Of a stretch of 64,000 bases of DNA, positions 45,653 to 59,250 are shown piece by piece. The DNA comes from Engraulis encrasicolus. Taxonomy: Eukaryota; Chordata; Actinopteri; Clupeiformes; Engraulidae. The translations under genes and the position numbers were made by a program. Location of the stretch: NCBI RefSeq assembly GCF_034702125.1, contig NC_085862.1, positions 9,853,191 to 9,917,190 on the forward strand, in the 5' to 3' direction. Within the stretch, counting starts at the first letter, position 1. Each line of letters opens with the position of its first letter. The notes beneath the pieces are model-generated. The model saw only the letters and a program-made list of their open reading frames with translations, was not told where the DNA came from and searched no databases.

Positions 45653-46006
<354 letters not shown>

Positions 46007-46149
46007 TAGAAACTGTCGTTTTTTTGGTTTGTTTTTGTCTTAGATGAAGACTTCGCCCCACCTCACCCTCCCAGCACCCTTTCTTTTCCCTTTACTCTTT
46101 TATGTGCCCACTCTTGTGTTTTTACCTCTTTTTCCTCCCGGATTAAAAA

Positions 46150-46175
46150 AAAAAAAAAAAAAAAAAGTGCTCTCT
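46150..46175. repeat. Poly(A) run
   Basis: About two dozen A residues in the elavl1 intron. The rest of 45843-47493 is T-rich intron, including the 130-bp MITE copy at 46888-47018. Confidence 0.85.
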
Positions 46176-46887
46176 GTGAAGAGACCCTACTCATGTCTTC
46201 AAATATGATGTCACTTGTCCACCAATTTACTTCTCTCAACGAGGGGTATTTGTGCGTGCGTTTGTGTGTGTGTGTGCGTGAGGGAGAGAACCACAGTTTC
46301 GGGTGTATTCCTGTAAGTCATTGCTTTCTTCACTTGGTTGTGTCGACTTTATAAGAATGAAAGCCGGCCTTCTCTTCCTGGCTGATCCCATGATGAAGTC
46401 CCTTTTTTTATTTTTGTCATGATGTGGCATATTAAGCTTCATTCACCCCATCCCACCCCCCCTCCAAAATTCATCAAGTCACATTTTTATTTACATTTTG
46501 AAGCTTACACTGTCTTTATTTGCTTTAGAGTTGAGAAAAGCAAAAGCATCATACTTTATTGAATAATCCATTTCCCATTTATACCCCGCCACCATTTCAT
46601 TTGAACATTTTTTCCTTTTTATATTGAATCGGTGCATATGCGAAAGTCGAAGCAAAGAGCTTTGTTTAATGTTTTTTTTCCTTACGTATTGTTGTTTATC
46701 CTGTACAAGGTGACGACCTACCTAAACATTTTCTTTACTCTTGCATGAAACAACTATTTATTGAAAGGGAATTGTTTTCTGTTTTTTTATTTGCATCTGG
46801 ACGGAGCACTTGGGGACTGTGGCACTTGAGTTCTGTTCACACTGCTCTCTAACTCCCTCCCTCCCTCCCTCTCTGCTTTCTCCTCTG

Positions 46888-47018
46888 GGGGTGCATTTCT
46901 CGAAACCATATTGCTAACTGCGTTAGCGACTTTGTTGTTTGTAATGCAATTTCTCATGGACAGCCAACTACCCAAGTTGCTAACTGGCTTACAACTATGC
47001 TTTCGAGAAATGCACCCC
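46888..47018. repeat. 130-bp foldback MITE, copy 3 of 4
   Basis: GGGGGTGCATTTCTCGAAAC faces TTTCGAGAAATGCACCCC; best preserved copy of the family. Confidence 0.78.
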
Positions 47019-47408
47019 TCTGTACCCTCGTGTTAGCCCAATGTTTTGTCACGCTGCCCAATGCTGTCATTGGAAATACTGTTCACTTGTTTATCTTGTC
47101 TTGACTTGGTGCCTTTTTGAAGTTTACTGCTGGTGTTTGTTTCTTTCAGTGGATTTTGCTGGTGCTTCTGTCTTCCACTGTTTTAAACTGGTTTATTTAT
47201 TCACATGTCTTGTTTTATTCAGTTCTTGGAACTTGTTTAAACTATTTTTTTCCAAGTTTTGAAAGATTGATGACATTGTAAATTCTTTGCCATTTTATGC
47301 TATGTCAATAATGTATTTTTTTATTTTACAGCTCTACTTGTAATTTCTTTTTTTTACTCCAGATAATCCGTTTTGGGGAACAAACCAAAAAAATCTCCTG
47401 TCATATAA

Positions 47409-47651
<243 letters not shown>

Positions 47652-48410
47652 TAGTACCAAACCGCTGGCAGCCTGCCTGCCAGCCAGCTAGCTGCTGTCC
47701 AGTGATGTTTCTTTATTTATTTCATTCGTTTATTTGTTGGTTTATACGCAACAGTGTTGGTATTCAAACCTTCGACTGGTATTAAAGATGGACAGTGGTG
47801 AGGGTTTTTTTTTCTTCCTCGTTTGGAATTTTATTATTGATTTGACTTATTTTGAGTTATTTTATTGCTTTTAATTTTCTGTGACCTTTTTCAAAGATCA
47901 TTTCCAATTGGCTCCACTTTATTTATTTTTTAATGGCAAGGTTTTCTTTTCGGTACAGAATTATACTGAAGTTTCTCCTTTGTTTTGTTTTTGGGTTACG
48001 ACTCAACTGAGTTTTCTTTTCAAAGCGTATGAAAAGACCCTAGGGCCAAGAGAAGCCTCTATGCTTGAGTATGACATTGTGCCGAACCAAAGCCCTGCTT
48101 GTTAGCCAGGTTCAAATGCCTTTTTCCCTCCTTTTTTTTCATTAATAGGACTGTTAGTGGTCTCAGTTTACCCTTGTTTGTTGTTATGATTTCATTGGTT
48201 TCATTTTTTTTTTAGCCAATTAGACTGTTCTCTGTTTAAACGCTCTCTGAAATGTGAAGGTGGTTCTTTTGGGTCCTTTTATTATTTTCTCCTTATTTTG
48301 GTTTTGCATTTCTTGGTGATTCTAAGACCTGTTTTATGTAGTTTTCTTGATGTGTAACAATTTTTTGTTAACACAATCGTCCTGAGCTGTATTTTCTTGC
48401 ATCTTTATAG

Positions 48411-48707
<297 letters not shown>

Positions 48708-48747
48708 TGATTGTATACGATTACAGGCACATGCGAACTCCAATCTT

Positions 48748-48796
<49 letters not shown>

Positions 48797-49318
48797 GTGT
48801 CATAGTTGTTCAGGTGTCAATTAGCTTACATAAATACACATAACGCCCATAATGGGGATGCATGTTCTGCGAACATGACATAACCTTTTGTCTTCACACA
48901 CCTTACCAAGATTTAAGTGATCATAATGCAGTGCACTGAGCATGATGGATGGATCTCCCCGGGCGCCGCTCAGCAGGCAGCCCACTGCTACGGACTAGTG
49001 TGTGTACTTCAATGTAATTCACTAGTCCAAATGGGATAAAGTGCAGAGAAAGAATTTCCCCTAGGGGACCAAAAATTGACTCCAATCCAATCTCCAATTG
49101 GCTTCGTTTATCTAAAATACCAGTAAGAATACTACACACAAATAGATGACAAGTGTAAATATTTGACCAAATATGACACCAGTAGATGCCAAGAGTCCTA
49201 CTTAAGAGCTCTACGTATTTAGCAGCATCATGGCTTCATCCACTTCAACATAACACAATGGCAGCACATATACTGTGTATTCTCGTGACCATATAGCCGG
49301 TGTTTCAAGTCCTGTTGA

Positions 49319-49603
<285 letters not shown>

Positions 49604-50023
49604 TAGTGATGCAACAGCTTCAGCATTGCTACCAGTCAGGTCAAGAGACATGCAAGTACTTTCTGAGTTCCCGCAAATACGGAAACTCCTCCCACTTTGT
49701 TGGGAAGCAAACAATCATTAGCAAACCATTTGGGAGCCCATTTGGGAAATGTTAATTGCTATGCCCTTGGTCAGACAGTCTCGAAGAGATGTGAAAGTCG
49801 ATGATAATCAGGCTACATTTGTGGCTCTGCACGCATGCATTTTCCTCCATGCTGAATGGTGTACGTTTTTCCTAAACTGACGGTAAGGCGGCACTAGAAA
49901 TGTTCTGTATTTTACATCAGCCATAGAAACGAAGGAATTCAAATAAGTGACAATTATGTAAGCTTCAACACTCCACTTTGAATGTATGTGTGTTAAACCG
50001 GCATGTTTTTTTAAGTACGGTAG

Positions 50024-50563
<540 letters not shown>

Positions 50564-51480
50564 GACTGTTTGTTTGTTTATTTTGTTGTCGTTTTTTCTC
50601 TATACAGCGTTTGGAGGGGAAAGGAGGCACATTTGTAAAGCCTGATTGAAGTGTTTTTTGTTTTACTTTTTTTCTTTTTTAACTGTACAAATACACTTTC
50701 TACATCTTAACTGTGCATCTTTGTCTTAGAAAGTAGATGTAGGTATTTGTCTCATTGAATCTTGGGGTGAATGGCAGTGTTTGCTTGTATTTTTATTTTC
50801 CTTTTTGCTTTAAAGATTCCCAAGAATAGACCAAGGTTTTCCACCCCCCCACCCCCCGTCTTTTCCCTCTAGTCCGGGTGTGCAAGTCTTGGTGATGATT
50901 GCAGAATGTGCCATAAGTTTGGAAAAGGGAATCGGAAGGCTATCCTGCGTGGCCTTGGGCATGACCTACAGTCCGGCAGGAGGCCGCGTGTAAGTGTAAT
51001 ATAGCCGCGATTGTTAGGACGCCTTAGCTGGAGACGGCTGCTCTGCTACCACAGCCGTCTCCTGCATTTGGACACTCCGGGCAGGCATTTGGTAGTGTTC
51101 ATCAGACGTAATATTTCTCCATCTCTCCATCTCCCTTGCTGGCTTTGCATGGAGAGGATTTAGTATTAAGACACTTTTTTGTTTGTTTTACAATTTTTAG
51201 TTTTCTTTTTTTAGTTTACTATTTGGTGGGGGCGTCAGTGATCAAATTGGAGACTTCCATGCAGTGGACCAAAGAGTAAAAAGAAGATTTAAAAAAAACG
51301 TTTTATTTCTGGTAAGTAGATTGGGCATTCAATGGCCCCAGCAAATCTAAAAACACTTTTCAGACTCACTTCATCTTCAGACACCAGATAAAATTTAGTT
51401 TCCAGAACTCCGGAAACTCTTATTTGGATTTCGCCCCCCGCCCCTCTTTTTGGGAGTCGCAATAAAGTACTTAGCGATGT
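50564..51480 (+). other. elavl1 3' UTR (proximal part)
   Basis: T-rich sequence with TTTTGTTTTACTTTTTTTC-type U-rich stretches, candidate self-binding sites, since HuR is known to bind U-rich elements in its own 3' UTR in mammals. AATAAA at 51461-51466 is a candidate poly(A) signal. A longer UTR is possible. Confidence 0.6.
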
Positions 51481-51500
51481 CTTGCCACACTGGGCCCTCC

Positions 51501-51622
51501 TTCTCGAAAGCGTCCTTGCTATCTACTAGTTATTATCTTATTAGGTTGCCAATGGGAAATTGCATTGCAATCAAGTAAGTTGCTAACTTGGTTAGCAATG
51601 ATGCTGTCGAGAAACGTACCCC
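51501..51622. repeat. 130-bp foldback MITE, copy 4 of 4
   Basis: TCTCGAAAGCGTCCTTGCTA faces GCTGTCGAGAAACGTACCCC, with TTGCCAATGGGAAATTGCAT inside. Confidence 0.65.
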
Positions 51623-52781
51623 TAGTTCAGTGGTGCAGTCTACGTAGAACGCAGGTGTACACAGTATACACTCCTCAAAATTTCAGGGATTTCAGTATAC
51701 CCAGCTAAAATTGATTGGTCTGTTATTTAGAATAGCACAAATGTATAGTATACCCACCTAAAAAAAAATGATCAAAACACATACAGTATACCTACCACAA
51801 AAAAGTAGACTATATCACTGCCCTGGTTGCTGGGTACATGGAAAAGGCGCACCTTCAGTTCTATGATGATGACCCAATAATGGTGAAAGCGTGAATGTTG
51901 TCCAGCTGTGAAAACTTCTTTTTGTTCTTTCAAACGTATTGCTTTCCATCACAAATATTAAACCTTTTTGTTTCGATGAAACAATTTCTTCTGTATTGAG
52001 TTTTCTTTTTTTAATAGATATATATTTTTCTTTATTGCTTGTTCACACTGTGGACCTGGCGCTGCCTGGGGGGAGGTATTCCGGAAAGCAGGGGTGGTCT
52101 CCTTGAGGGTTCCTGCAGGGTCCAAAAAAGTCTTGAAGTCTTAAATTCTAAAACTTCAATTTTAGGACTTAAGTGTCACCCACATTTTCATCCCAGGTCT
52201 AAAGTTTTATTTACTCAAGTCCTAAATTACACAAGATCTGTCCATTCTGAGCAGTGTCTATAGAACATAAAAAATGTGCCTGTTGCATTATTGTGTCTGT
52301 CTATGGAGCCGTTTCCACGCAGCAGGATATTTTTTTTTAGCAGGGTAGTCTTCTCCTGTTTAGGTGTAAACGCAACATGTGGATAAAAAAAAATCCTCCA
52401 TTGTAACAAATGTGTTTCAGCCCCCTAAATAGGATATTTTTAAATCCTGCTTTCTTATATCTGGATTTTAAATATCTGCTACGTGGAAACGGAAGGCCAA
52501 AACCAATGTAACCAGGAAAAAAAAAAATATCCACATAATATCCTGCTACGTGGAAACGGCTCCCATGTGCTGAGCCTCTTGTATGTGCAACTCATAAACA
52601 AGTGGTGACTGTTGTAATGGAAGAGGCCCATGGCTTTTGCAGGCTAAAACTGAGTCTCTTCTATTAGTGGCTTTACAAGTCACTCAGGACGATTAACTTA
52701 GCTGGGTCGGTAACTAAACCAAAGATTTTCAGTATGGTACACCAAGATCAGTTGTAGCATTGCCAGCAGGGCTCAGTAATT

Positions 52782-53103
52782 CAGTATTTCTCAACAGGGG
52801 TGCCGCGGAAACGTGGCTGATAAATAAAATTATGTAATATAATACATATTTGTCTAAATTGATCTGTTAATGCTAGTCAGTGGAATCTTTCATCTGCCAT
52901 TTACACGCAATAAAGTAAATATAGGTCGCCCCAGTCAGCTGCAACTTCAAACGTAGGTCGTGTGACGTTTCCAAATGTGTTACTTTTCTAAGCTTGTGTG
53001 GTATCGGATGCGATGCCATATTACGGCTTGTTGGTTTGGGGTGCCTTGAAATTTGTCATGAATTGAAAGGGTGCCTCGTCTTAAAAAAGGTTGAGAAACA
53101 ATG
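52782..53103. mobile_element. hAT-like element, inverted relative to 53337-53670
   Basis: Begins CAGTATTTCTCAACAGGGGT and ends GGTTGAGAAACAATG. The interior (GTGCCGCGG, ATTTATCAGCCA-type, GCGATGCCATATTACGGC) is the reverse complement of the element 230 bp downstream. Flanks match at 5 of 8. Confidence 0.75.
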
Positions 53104-53336
53104 CTCTAATAACACTAGCCAAATGCTGGTCAAATATCAGTTTGGCTGGTAGAAAAGACTAACTTACTAGCCATTTTTTTTTACCCATGGCTAGTGAAAT
53201 TAACATTTACTAGGCATTTTGGGCTGGTGATGAAAAAAGTTGATTTTGGGCCCTGGTCGCCAGTGTAGTGAAATGGGATCAACTTAAGTCTCAAATGGGT
53301 GTGACCTTCCCATAAAACTCATTCAGTCTCCTAAAG

Positions 53337-53670
53337 CAGTGTTTCTCAACCTTTTCTTTAGGCAAGGCACCCTTTCAATTCATGAAAAATTTCAAGGCAC
53401 CCCAAACGAACAAGCAGTAACATGGCATCCGATACCACACAAGCTTAGAAAAGTAACACATTTGGAGACCTCTGACTCTGACGACCTACGTTCAGAGTTG
53501 CAGCTGACTGGGGCAACCTCTATTTACTTTATTGTGCGTAAATGAAAGATTCCACTGACAAGCATTAACTTATCAATTTAGACAAAGATGTATTAATTTA
53601 CATAATTTATTTATCAGCCACTTTTCCGCGGCACCCCAGGGTGCCCCGGCACCCCTGTTGAGAAACACTG
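53337..53670. mobile_element. hAT-like element with perfect target duplication
   Basis: Ends CAGTGTTTCTCAACC and GTTGAGAAACACTG, identical 8-bp flanks tcctaaag at 53329-53336 and 53671-53678. Another CAGTGTTTCCCAACC start follows at once at 53679. Confidence 0.92.
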
Positions 53671-53802
53671 TCCTAAAGCAGTGTTTCCCAACCTTTTTTG
53701 TCTTGTCTTGAGAATTACCGGTAAGTGTTCCCTTGGCACTGCAGATGGCGGTAGCGCACAATGCATATTCATAGCAAGCTTGCAGTACACATCGGTCTAT
53801 GA

Positions 53803-54051
53803 CAGGGGTCTCCAACCTTTCTGGGTGTGAGGGCTACCAAGTTCAAAATCCTCTACTGATATCTTGGCATCATTCTCAAATCACACTATCATTGAATGAT
53901 AATTTACTTATGAAGAGTAAATAACCTCATATTTAAATCAAGAAAAGATTAACTGTGACTAAAATCTTGTAGTCGTCACTGTTTACTAACATCCTTGATG
54001 GGCACCTCAGAAGCTACCTGGCGCCTGCGGGCACAACGTTGGTGACACCTG
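53803..54051. mobile_element. hAT-like MITE, CAGGGGTCTCCAACC family, copy 2
   Basis: Homologous to 42332-42622. Flanks gtctatga and gtctacga (7 of 8). Confidence 0.87.
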
Positions 54052-54421
54052 GTCTACGACCATATGTCCCTGTTTCTGAGGGTTTCCATTTCTTGTATTA
54101 TATACTATACTGCATACTTGAAGTGATTTTCTTTTTGGTCATTGAAGTTTTGGAGAGGAGTATCTCCTCTTCTTGTTTTGATATCTAAACTTCATGTGCA
54201 TGGTTTTAATCCTGGTGTAATGTAAGTACATTGATCTTATTTGCCTAACATTTTTAAAATGCCCTTCTGGGGTTTTTTGTTGTTGTAGTTTTGACAATAT
54301 ATCACACAGGTCAGATTTCTGCACTGGTGTACCAGGCTCAGGGGCCCAAGATTCAGGCCCTGAAACCCAAGCCTCTGTGCTGAATCATAATATCGCTTTA
54401 ACCAAAGAGGCTTGGGACAAG

Positions 54422-54850
54422 AGGGCTTACTTACGTCATAACAGCGTAGTACGAAATGAGGGCGCAGGGAGTACGGAAATGTTATTCTTCTTCTACGGTC
54501 AGTATTGGAAGCATCAGGGAAGCATGCAATGACACTTCTGTGGAGGTCGGAGTGTGGAACAGGCCATAGGACAGCGTGAATGTTTGTCAGCTGTCCTTAA
54601 TTACCCCCAGCAATTACTGCTGACCAACAGCTGCCGTTAATTTGGCCACAAATTATCCATCATGGTGTCGCCCCCACTGACCATGCGCAAGGGCGTACGG
54701 ATATTGTATCCATTGCACCCACTGACCAATGACCATGCACAAGGGAGTTAATTTTCCATCCACTCGTGTCCTCAGGCAACGCCGCCGTACTACACCGTGG
54801 CCAATGCATTTCCCCCGAGAGATTGTTCTTCTGTTGAGTTTCTTTGTCTT
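54422..54850. repeat. GCGTAGTACGAAATGA repeat, copy 2
   Basis: Homologous to 24188-24645 from GAGGGCTTACTTACGTCATA to GAGAGATTGTTCTTCTG. Confidence 0.8.
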
Positions 54851-54867
54851 TAACATGCATGCCTGGC

Positions 54868-55015
54868 CCTGCCGTGGCCTAACGGGTTAGGGCACTGGGT
54901 TGCTCGTTGCTTGATTTGCCGATCCCTCCCCGTCTCTCTCACCCACTCATTTCCTATCTCTCCTCCCCTGTCCTGTTATACATAATGGCAAAAAGAGCCC
55001 TGAAAACATTTTAAA
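54868..55015 (+). repeat. tRNA-derived SINE
   Basis: GTGGCCTAACGGGTTAGGGC resembles an A-box region and GATTTGCCGATCCCTCC a decayed B-box, followed by CT-rich body and A-rich end. Confidence 0.6.
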
Positions 55016-55053
55016 AATCCTATTGGCTCCCTGAAGCTGCACAATATTGTAAT

Positions 55054-55339
55054 TAGAGATGCACCGGATCCTGATTTTTAGGATCCAGCCAGATACCGGA
55101 TCCACTGCTTAAGATCCTACCGGATCCGGGACCGGATACCGGATCCTACGAAAGGGTTGAAACACATAGCCTACTCGTACACGTGGGCCCTTTTTATCAC
55201 CTTGGCTCAAACTATTTTGACTGAAAAGCCTCGGCTACCGGCTACCAGATCCTGGATCCTGGAACCGGATCCGGATCCTGTGAAAAACCCTATTATCCTG
55301 CCGGATCCGGAACCGGATCTTGGATCCGGTGCATCTCTA
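55054..55339. mobile_element. hAT-like element, CCGGATCC family
   Basis: TAGAGATGCACCGGATCC faces GGATCCGGTGCATCTCTA; GGATCCGG words recur throughout. Flanks attgtaat and gttgtatt match at 6 of 8. Confidence 0.82.
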
Positions 55340-56096
55340 GTTGTATTGTGTCTTCAATATCGTAGTTTTTGTAATTCATCCCTATTATGAAGAAGGGGCC
55401 TTACTATAAAACGGCATTGTTGTAGGGCCCCCAGAACGACAGACTGAGCATTTATCCTTGGTATCAGTAATTTGCCCCTCAATTAGGGCATTTACCATAT
55501 CCCAAGACACAGGTTGTGAAGAACCACATTTAACAGCCATTTTTTATTTGTTTTCTTGGAAGAGAATCCCCTGAACCCCCAACAGCAAATTGACCTCTCT
55601 TCCTAGTCCACTGGCATGGTTGGGGAGGGGGGGACTTTCTTGAGATGTGGAAAAAATGCACGACCACTTTAAAACTCATTCTGGCCCAGCGGTCCATTAA
55701 ATGATAAAACATCCCCTGCCATAATGAGGCTAACAGTAGACTACTTTGATTTTTCTTTTTTTTTTCTTTTTTAATTTCAAAATTTCAATTCAATGGTTTT
55801 GTGCAGTCACTTCTGATTTGCTTCATGATGCTACGCAGTCTCCATTGCACTGACGCTAGTCTCCACACGGGGGAGCTCTCTCTCTCTCTAAACCAGGGGT
55901 GGGGAACCTTTGAGAGGATTCCAATATGCGGACTACTGCCTTCCCTTGCTCACTTGCCTCCTCAGAGTTGTATTTCAATATCTTGCAAAAGCTCAATTCT
56001 AGTCATTTGCGAACGGGATGGTGAATGAAGAATAATCCCACAAAAATTGTTGTGGCTAAGTTGGCAGCGGGGAAACTTAATTGTTTTCTCCACGTA

Positions 56097-57714
56097 CAGT
56101 GCCCTCCATAATTATTGGCACCCCTGGTTGAGATGTGTTTTTTAGCTTCCAATTATTTTATTTTTTTTCTAAATAATATGGGACCTTAATGGAAAAAAAG
56201 AGAAAAATCCAACCTTCGATACAAGTGCATTTATTCAGTGGGGGAAAAATCCCACATAAAGAAATAATTATTTGACATCAAATAATGTGTGTCACAATTA
56301 TTAGCACCCCTGGTGTTAATATTTTGTACAACCCCCTTTTGCCAGCAAAACAGCACCTAATCTTCTCCTATAATGTTTCACAAGATGGGAAAAGACAGAA
56401 AGAGGGATCTTTAGCCATTCCTCTTTGCAGAATCTCTCTAAATCATCCAGAGACATGGGTCCTCTCCTCTGTACTCTCCTCTTCAGCTCACCCCACAGGT
56501 TCTCAATGGGGTTGAGGTCAGGGGACTGAGATGGCCATGGGAGGAGCTTGATTTTGTGTCTGGTGAACCATTTCTGTGTAGATTTGGCCATATGTTTAGA
56601 GTCATTGTCTTGCTGAAAGACCCAGTGACGACCCATCTTCAGCTTTCGGGCAGAGGGCAACAGATTTTGATTTAAAATGTCCTGGTATTTCAAAGCATTC
56701 TTGATGCCATGCACCCTAACAAGGTCCCCAGGGCCTTTGGAAGCGAAACAGCCCCACAGCATCATTGACCCACCCCCATACTTCACAGTGGGTATGAGGT
56801 GCTTTTCAGCATGCGCATCTTTCGTGGCACGCCAGACCCACTTAGAGTGTTTGTTGCCAAAAAGCTCAATCTTGGTCTCATCTGACCAAAGCACACAGTC
56901 CCAGTTGAAGCCCCAATACCGCTTGGCGAACTCCAGACGTTTGCGTTTATGATTGTGAGTGAGGAAAGGTTTTCTCCGTGCATGCCTCCCAAACAGCTTG
57001 TTGGCCTGTAGACAGCGTCTGATGGTTGATTTGGAGACTTTGTGACCCCAGGATGCTACCATTTGTTGTAATTCTGTAACAGTGAGCTTTGGAGATCTTT
57101 TGATTTCTCTTACCATCCTCCTCACTGTGCGTGATGGCAAAATAAACTTGGGTCCTCGTCCAGGCTTGTTTACCACTGTTCCAGTTGTTTTGAACTTGTT
57201 AATTATTCCTCTCACAGTGGATATGGGCAGCTGCAGTTGAGTGGCAATCTTCTTGTAACCTCTGCCTGACCTGTGAAGGTCGACGCACATCTGCCTCACT
57301 TGTATGCAATGTTCATTTGTCTTTCCCATGTTTAAGAGTGGATAAGAGAAATGGCCTTGGTGTCACGTCATATTTATACCCCAGGGAAACAGGAAGTGAT
57401 GAATTACTAATTAAATGTTCCTACATACTCTGGTAAACTTTGTAAACTACTGTAGAAATGACAGAAATGCTTCAATTATATTTATTTCCTGGGAATTGTT
57501 AAGGCTGCCAATAATTGTGGAACAGGTGATTTAATGAAAAATAATTATTTTTCAGTCAGGGATTTTTTTTATTTTCTTACAATTCATTTGAGTTGAAGGC
57601 TACATTTTCCTACAATTTTCAGTGTGACAGTATTCTTCTGCAATAAACACTGAATTTATTTTAAGGCTTTTAACACATCTCAACCAGGGGTGCCGATAAT
57701 TATGGAGGGCACTG
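56097..57714. mobile_element. Tc1-type transposon, apparently complete
   Basis: CAGTGCCCTCCATAATTATT at 56097 and its inverted partner ending 57714; TA duplicated on both sides (56095-56096 and 57715-57716). Length 1618 bp, the usual Tc1 size, with one open transposase on the minus strand. Confidence 0.95.
56316..57329 (-). CDS. Tc1 transposase, uninterrupted DD34E
   Basis: 337 residues with no stop or frameshift, the usual length for Tc1-type transposases (about 340). Order: N-terminal paired-like helix-turn-helix (residues 1-60, RQMCVDLHRSGRGYKKIATQ), a GRGP-type hook at about 57-60, a second helix-turn-helix (about 65-110), then the catalytic domain with WSDETKIELFG (Asp150), VFQQDNDSKH (Asp241) and PIENLWGELK (Glu276). 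Spacing of the last two is 34 residues, DD34E. Known role: cuts and pastes the element at TA. It may still be active; only the C-terminal few residues (GGCTKY) cannot be judged. Confidence 0.95.
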   Translation of the reverse strand: MGKTNEHCIQVRQMCVDLHRSGRGYKKIATQLQLPISTVRGIINKFKTTGTVVNKPGRGPKFILPSRTVRRMVREIKRSPKLTVTELQQMVASWGHKVSKSTIRRCLQANKLFGRHARRKPFLTHNHKRKRLEFAKRYWGFNWDCVLWSDETKIELFGNKHSKWVWRATKDAHAEKHLIPTVKYGGGSMMLWGCFASKGPGDLVRVHGIKNALKYQDILNQNLLPSARKLKMGRHWVFQQDNDSKHMAKSTQKWFTRHKIKLLPWPSQSPDLNPIENLWGELKRRVQRRGPMSLDDLERFCKEEWLKIPLSVFSHLVKHYRRRLGAVLLAKGGCTKY

Positions 57715-58608
57715 TATGTGAGGCCACCAGCATAGGCCGAGGATGGAGTCCGCGTATTGGAATCCACCCTTTGTCTTGAGGGCCATTTACGGCCCTTGAG
57801 GCCATCGTATGCGGCCTCCCGACATAATTTTAATGTTATGCAGATTCACATAAAATATGACATGTTTTGTAAATAAATGTCAGAAATTGCATTTGCAATA
57901 CAACTAAGTTTTATATTTTCAGGGGACCTAGTGATGGTGGGGTCTGTTGTAAAGGGGGTCGTCTTCAATATAGACCTACAGCGCATGGGGAAATCCTGGT
58001 TTGTGTTCATAGTACGGCCCTTGGAGGACTTAGTAAAATTTGAAGTGGCCCCTCAAATGAAAAAGGTTTCCCACCCCTGCTGTAAACAATCCTGCTCTAA
58101 ACCTAGTCAGTGAACCCAGCCACTGTTGTGGTTTCGACTAGCCCTTTGTAAGGTGTTCAGGGCCTATAGAAAAATCACACACAAAAAACAAAACAAATGA
58201 TAGCCCCTGTTCACTCACTTTCTTTCACCTTTTCCCCAGATTTATGTTCCTGAAGATAAGCCAAGGCCAGGGAATCTCAATGTGAAAAAATAATAATACA
58301 AACTATTCATAAAATTGAAAAGATTAAAAAAAAAACATTTCCGGGCCTCAATGAGGATGTGGACTTTTCTCCATTTTTGTATATGTCTTTTTTTGCTTTG
58401 AATGAACTTGAGAATCGGACTGGATGAAAAAGATGGTAGATTGAGATAATGAAAAAGACTGTTTTTAATTATTTGTTTTGGTTGTGGGAGATACTTTGAT
58501 AAACGGTTGTTTGTATTTACCTTGTGTAGTTTGGGAGGGGCGGGTTTTCTGTGTCATGTGACCTAGCTCTACCTCCTTACCTGATAACCTTTCACCTGCA
58601 ATTGTTTG

Positions 58609-58651
58609 ACATGCCCTGATGAAGACAATGGGTCGAAACGCGTAGGCATGT
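58609..58651 (+). ncRNA. Hammerhead-ribozyme-like motif F, best copy
   Basis: Order on the plus strand: ACATGCC, CTGATGA, A, stem GAC/GTC with loop aatgg, GAAA, CGCG, TA, GGCATGT. ACATGCC and GGCATGT pair perfectly over 7 bases (stem I). CTGATGA and GAAA match the hammerhead core, and UA is an allowed UH cleavage pair. ACGCGT is self-complementary and could serve as stem III, probably between two molecules. The extra A after CTGATGA departs from the consensus. AATAAA follows at 58662. Activity is untested. Confidence 0.5.
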
Positions 58652-58899
58652 AGCCAGTATTCAATAAAGGCTTTTTAACTTTAGTAAGGAGTGCCTCAAA
58701 TAGCAAAAAACAAGCAGAAAACCGGTTTCACAAATTTGAACAAGGGCTAGTTAGTAGGCTAATATCTGGTTTGTCTTAAATCCAAATTCAATCAGCGTTG
58801 GTGTCATCAACCGTTAACCTCTATTTGAATTTAAAGGAACAATCAGTGTTTTTCATGGAACGGTTGTCTAATAGCTTTGCCTGTCTTGCTCCTCTTTGA

Positions 58900-59250
58900 A
58901 GGGACACTGTGTGAGATTTTTAGTTGTTTATTTCCAGAATTCATGCTGCCCATTCACTAATGTTACCTTTTCCACTAATACTTACCACCACCATCAAATT
59001 CTAAGTATTCATTATGACTGGAAAAATTGCACTTTTCATACATGAAAAGGGGGATCTTCTCCATGGTCCGCCATTTTGAATTTCCAAAAATAGCCATTTT
59101 TAGCTTCAAAAAATAACTGTACTTGGACCATACTAGAACATATTTGTTTATTACTTAGTAAACTTTCATGTAAAGATCAAATTTGGCAATAGGCAGCCCA
59201 GTTTCAATGAGCAGCATAGTTGCAGTACCTTTTTTGACCATTTCCTGCAG
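58900..59250. mobile_element. TTAA-type MITE, copy 3, truncated
   Basis: GGGACACTGTGTGAGATTTT through GACCATTTCCTGCA, homologous to 10766-11123. The 3' end is cut off by the element starting at 59252. Confidence 0.75.

Larger units (their letters stand above)
55894..58079. mobile_element. hAT-like element split by an intact Tc1
   Basis: Ends CAGGGGTGGGGAACCTT and AAAGGTTTCCCACCCCTG, flanks ctctaaac and ctgtaaac (7 of 8). Without the Tc1 at 56097-57714 it is about 570 bp. It is related to 35298-35621. Confidence 0.85.
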
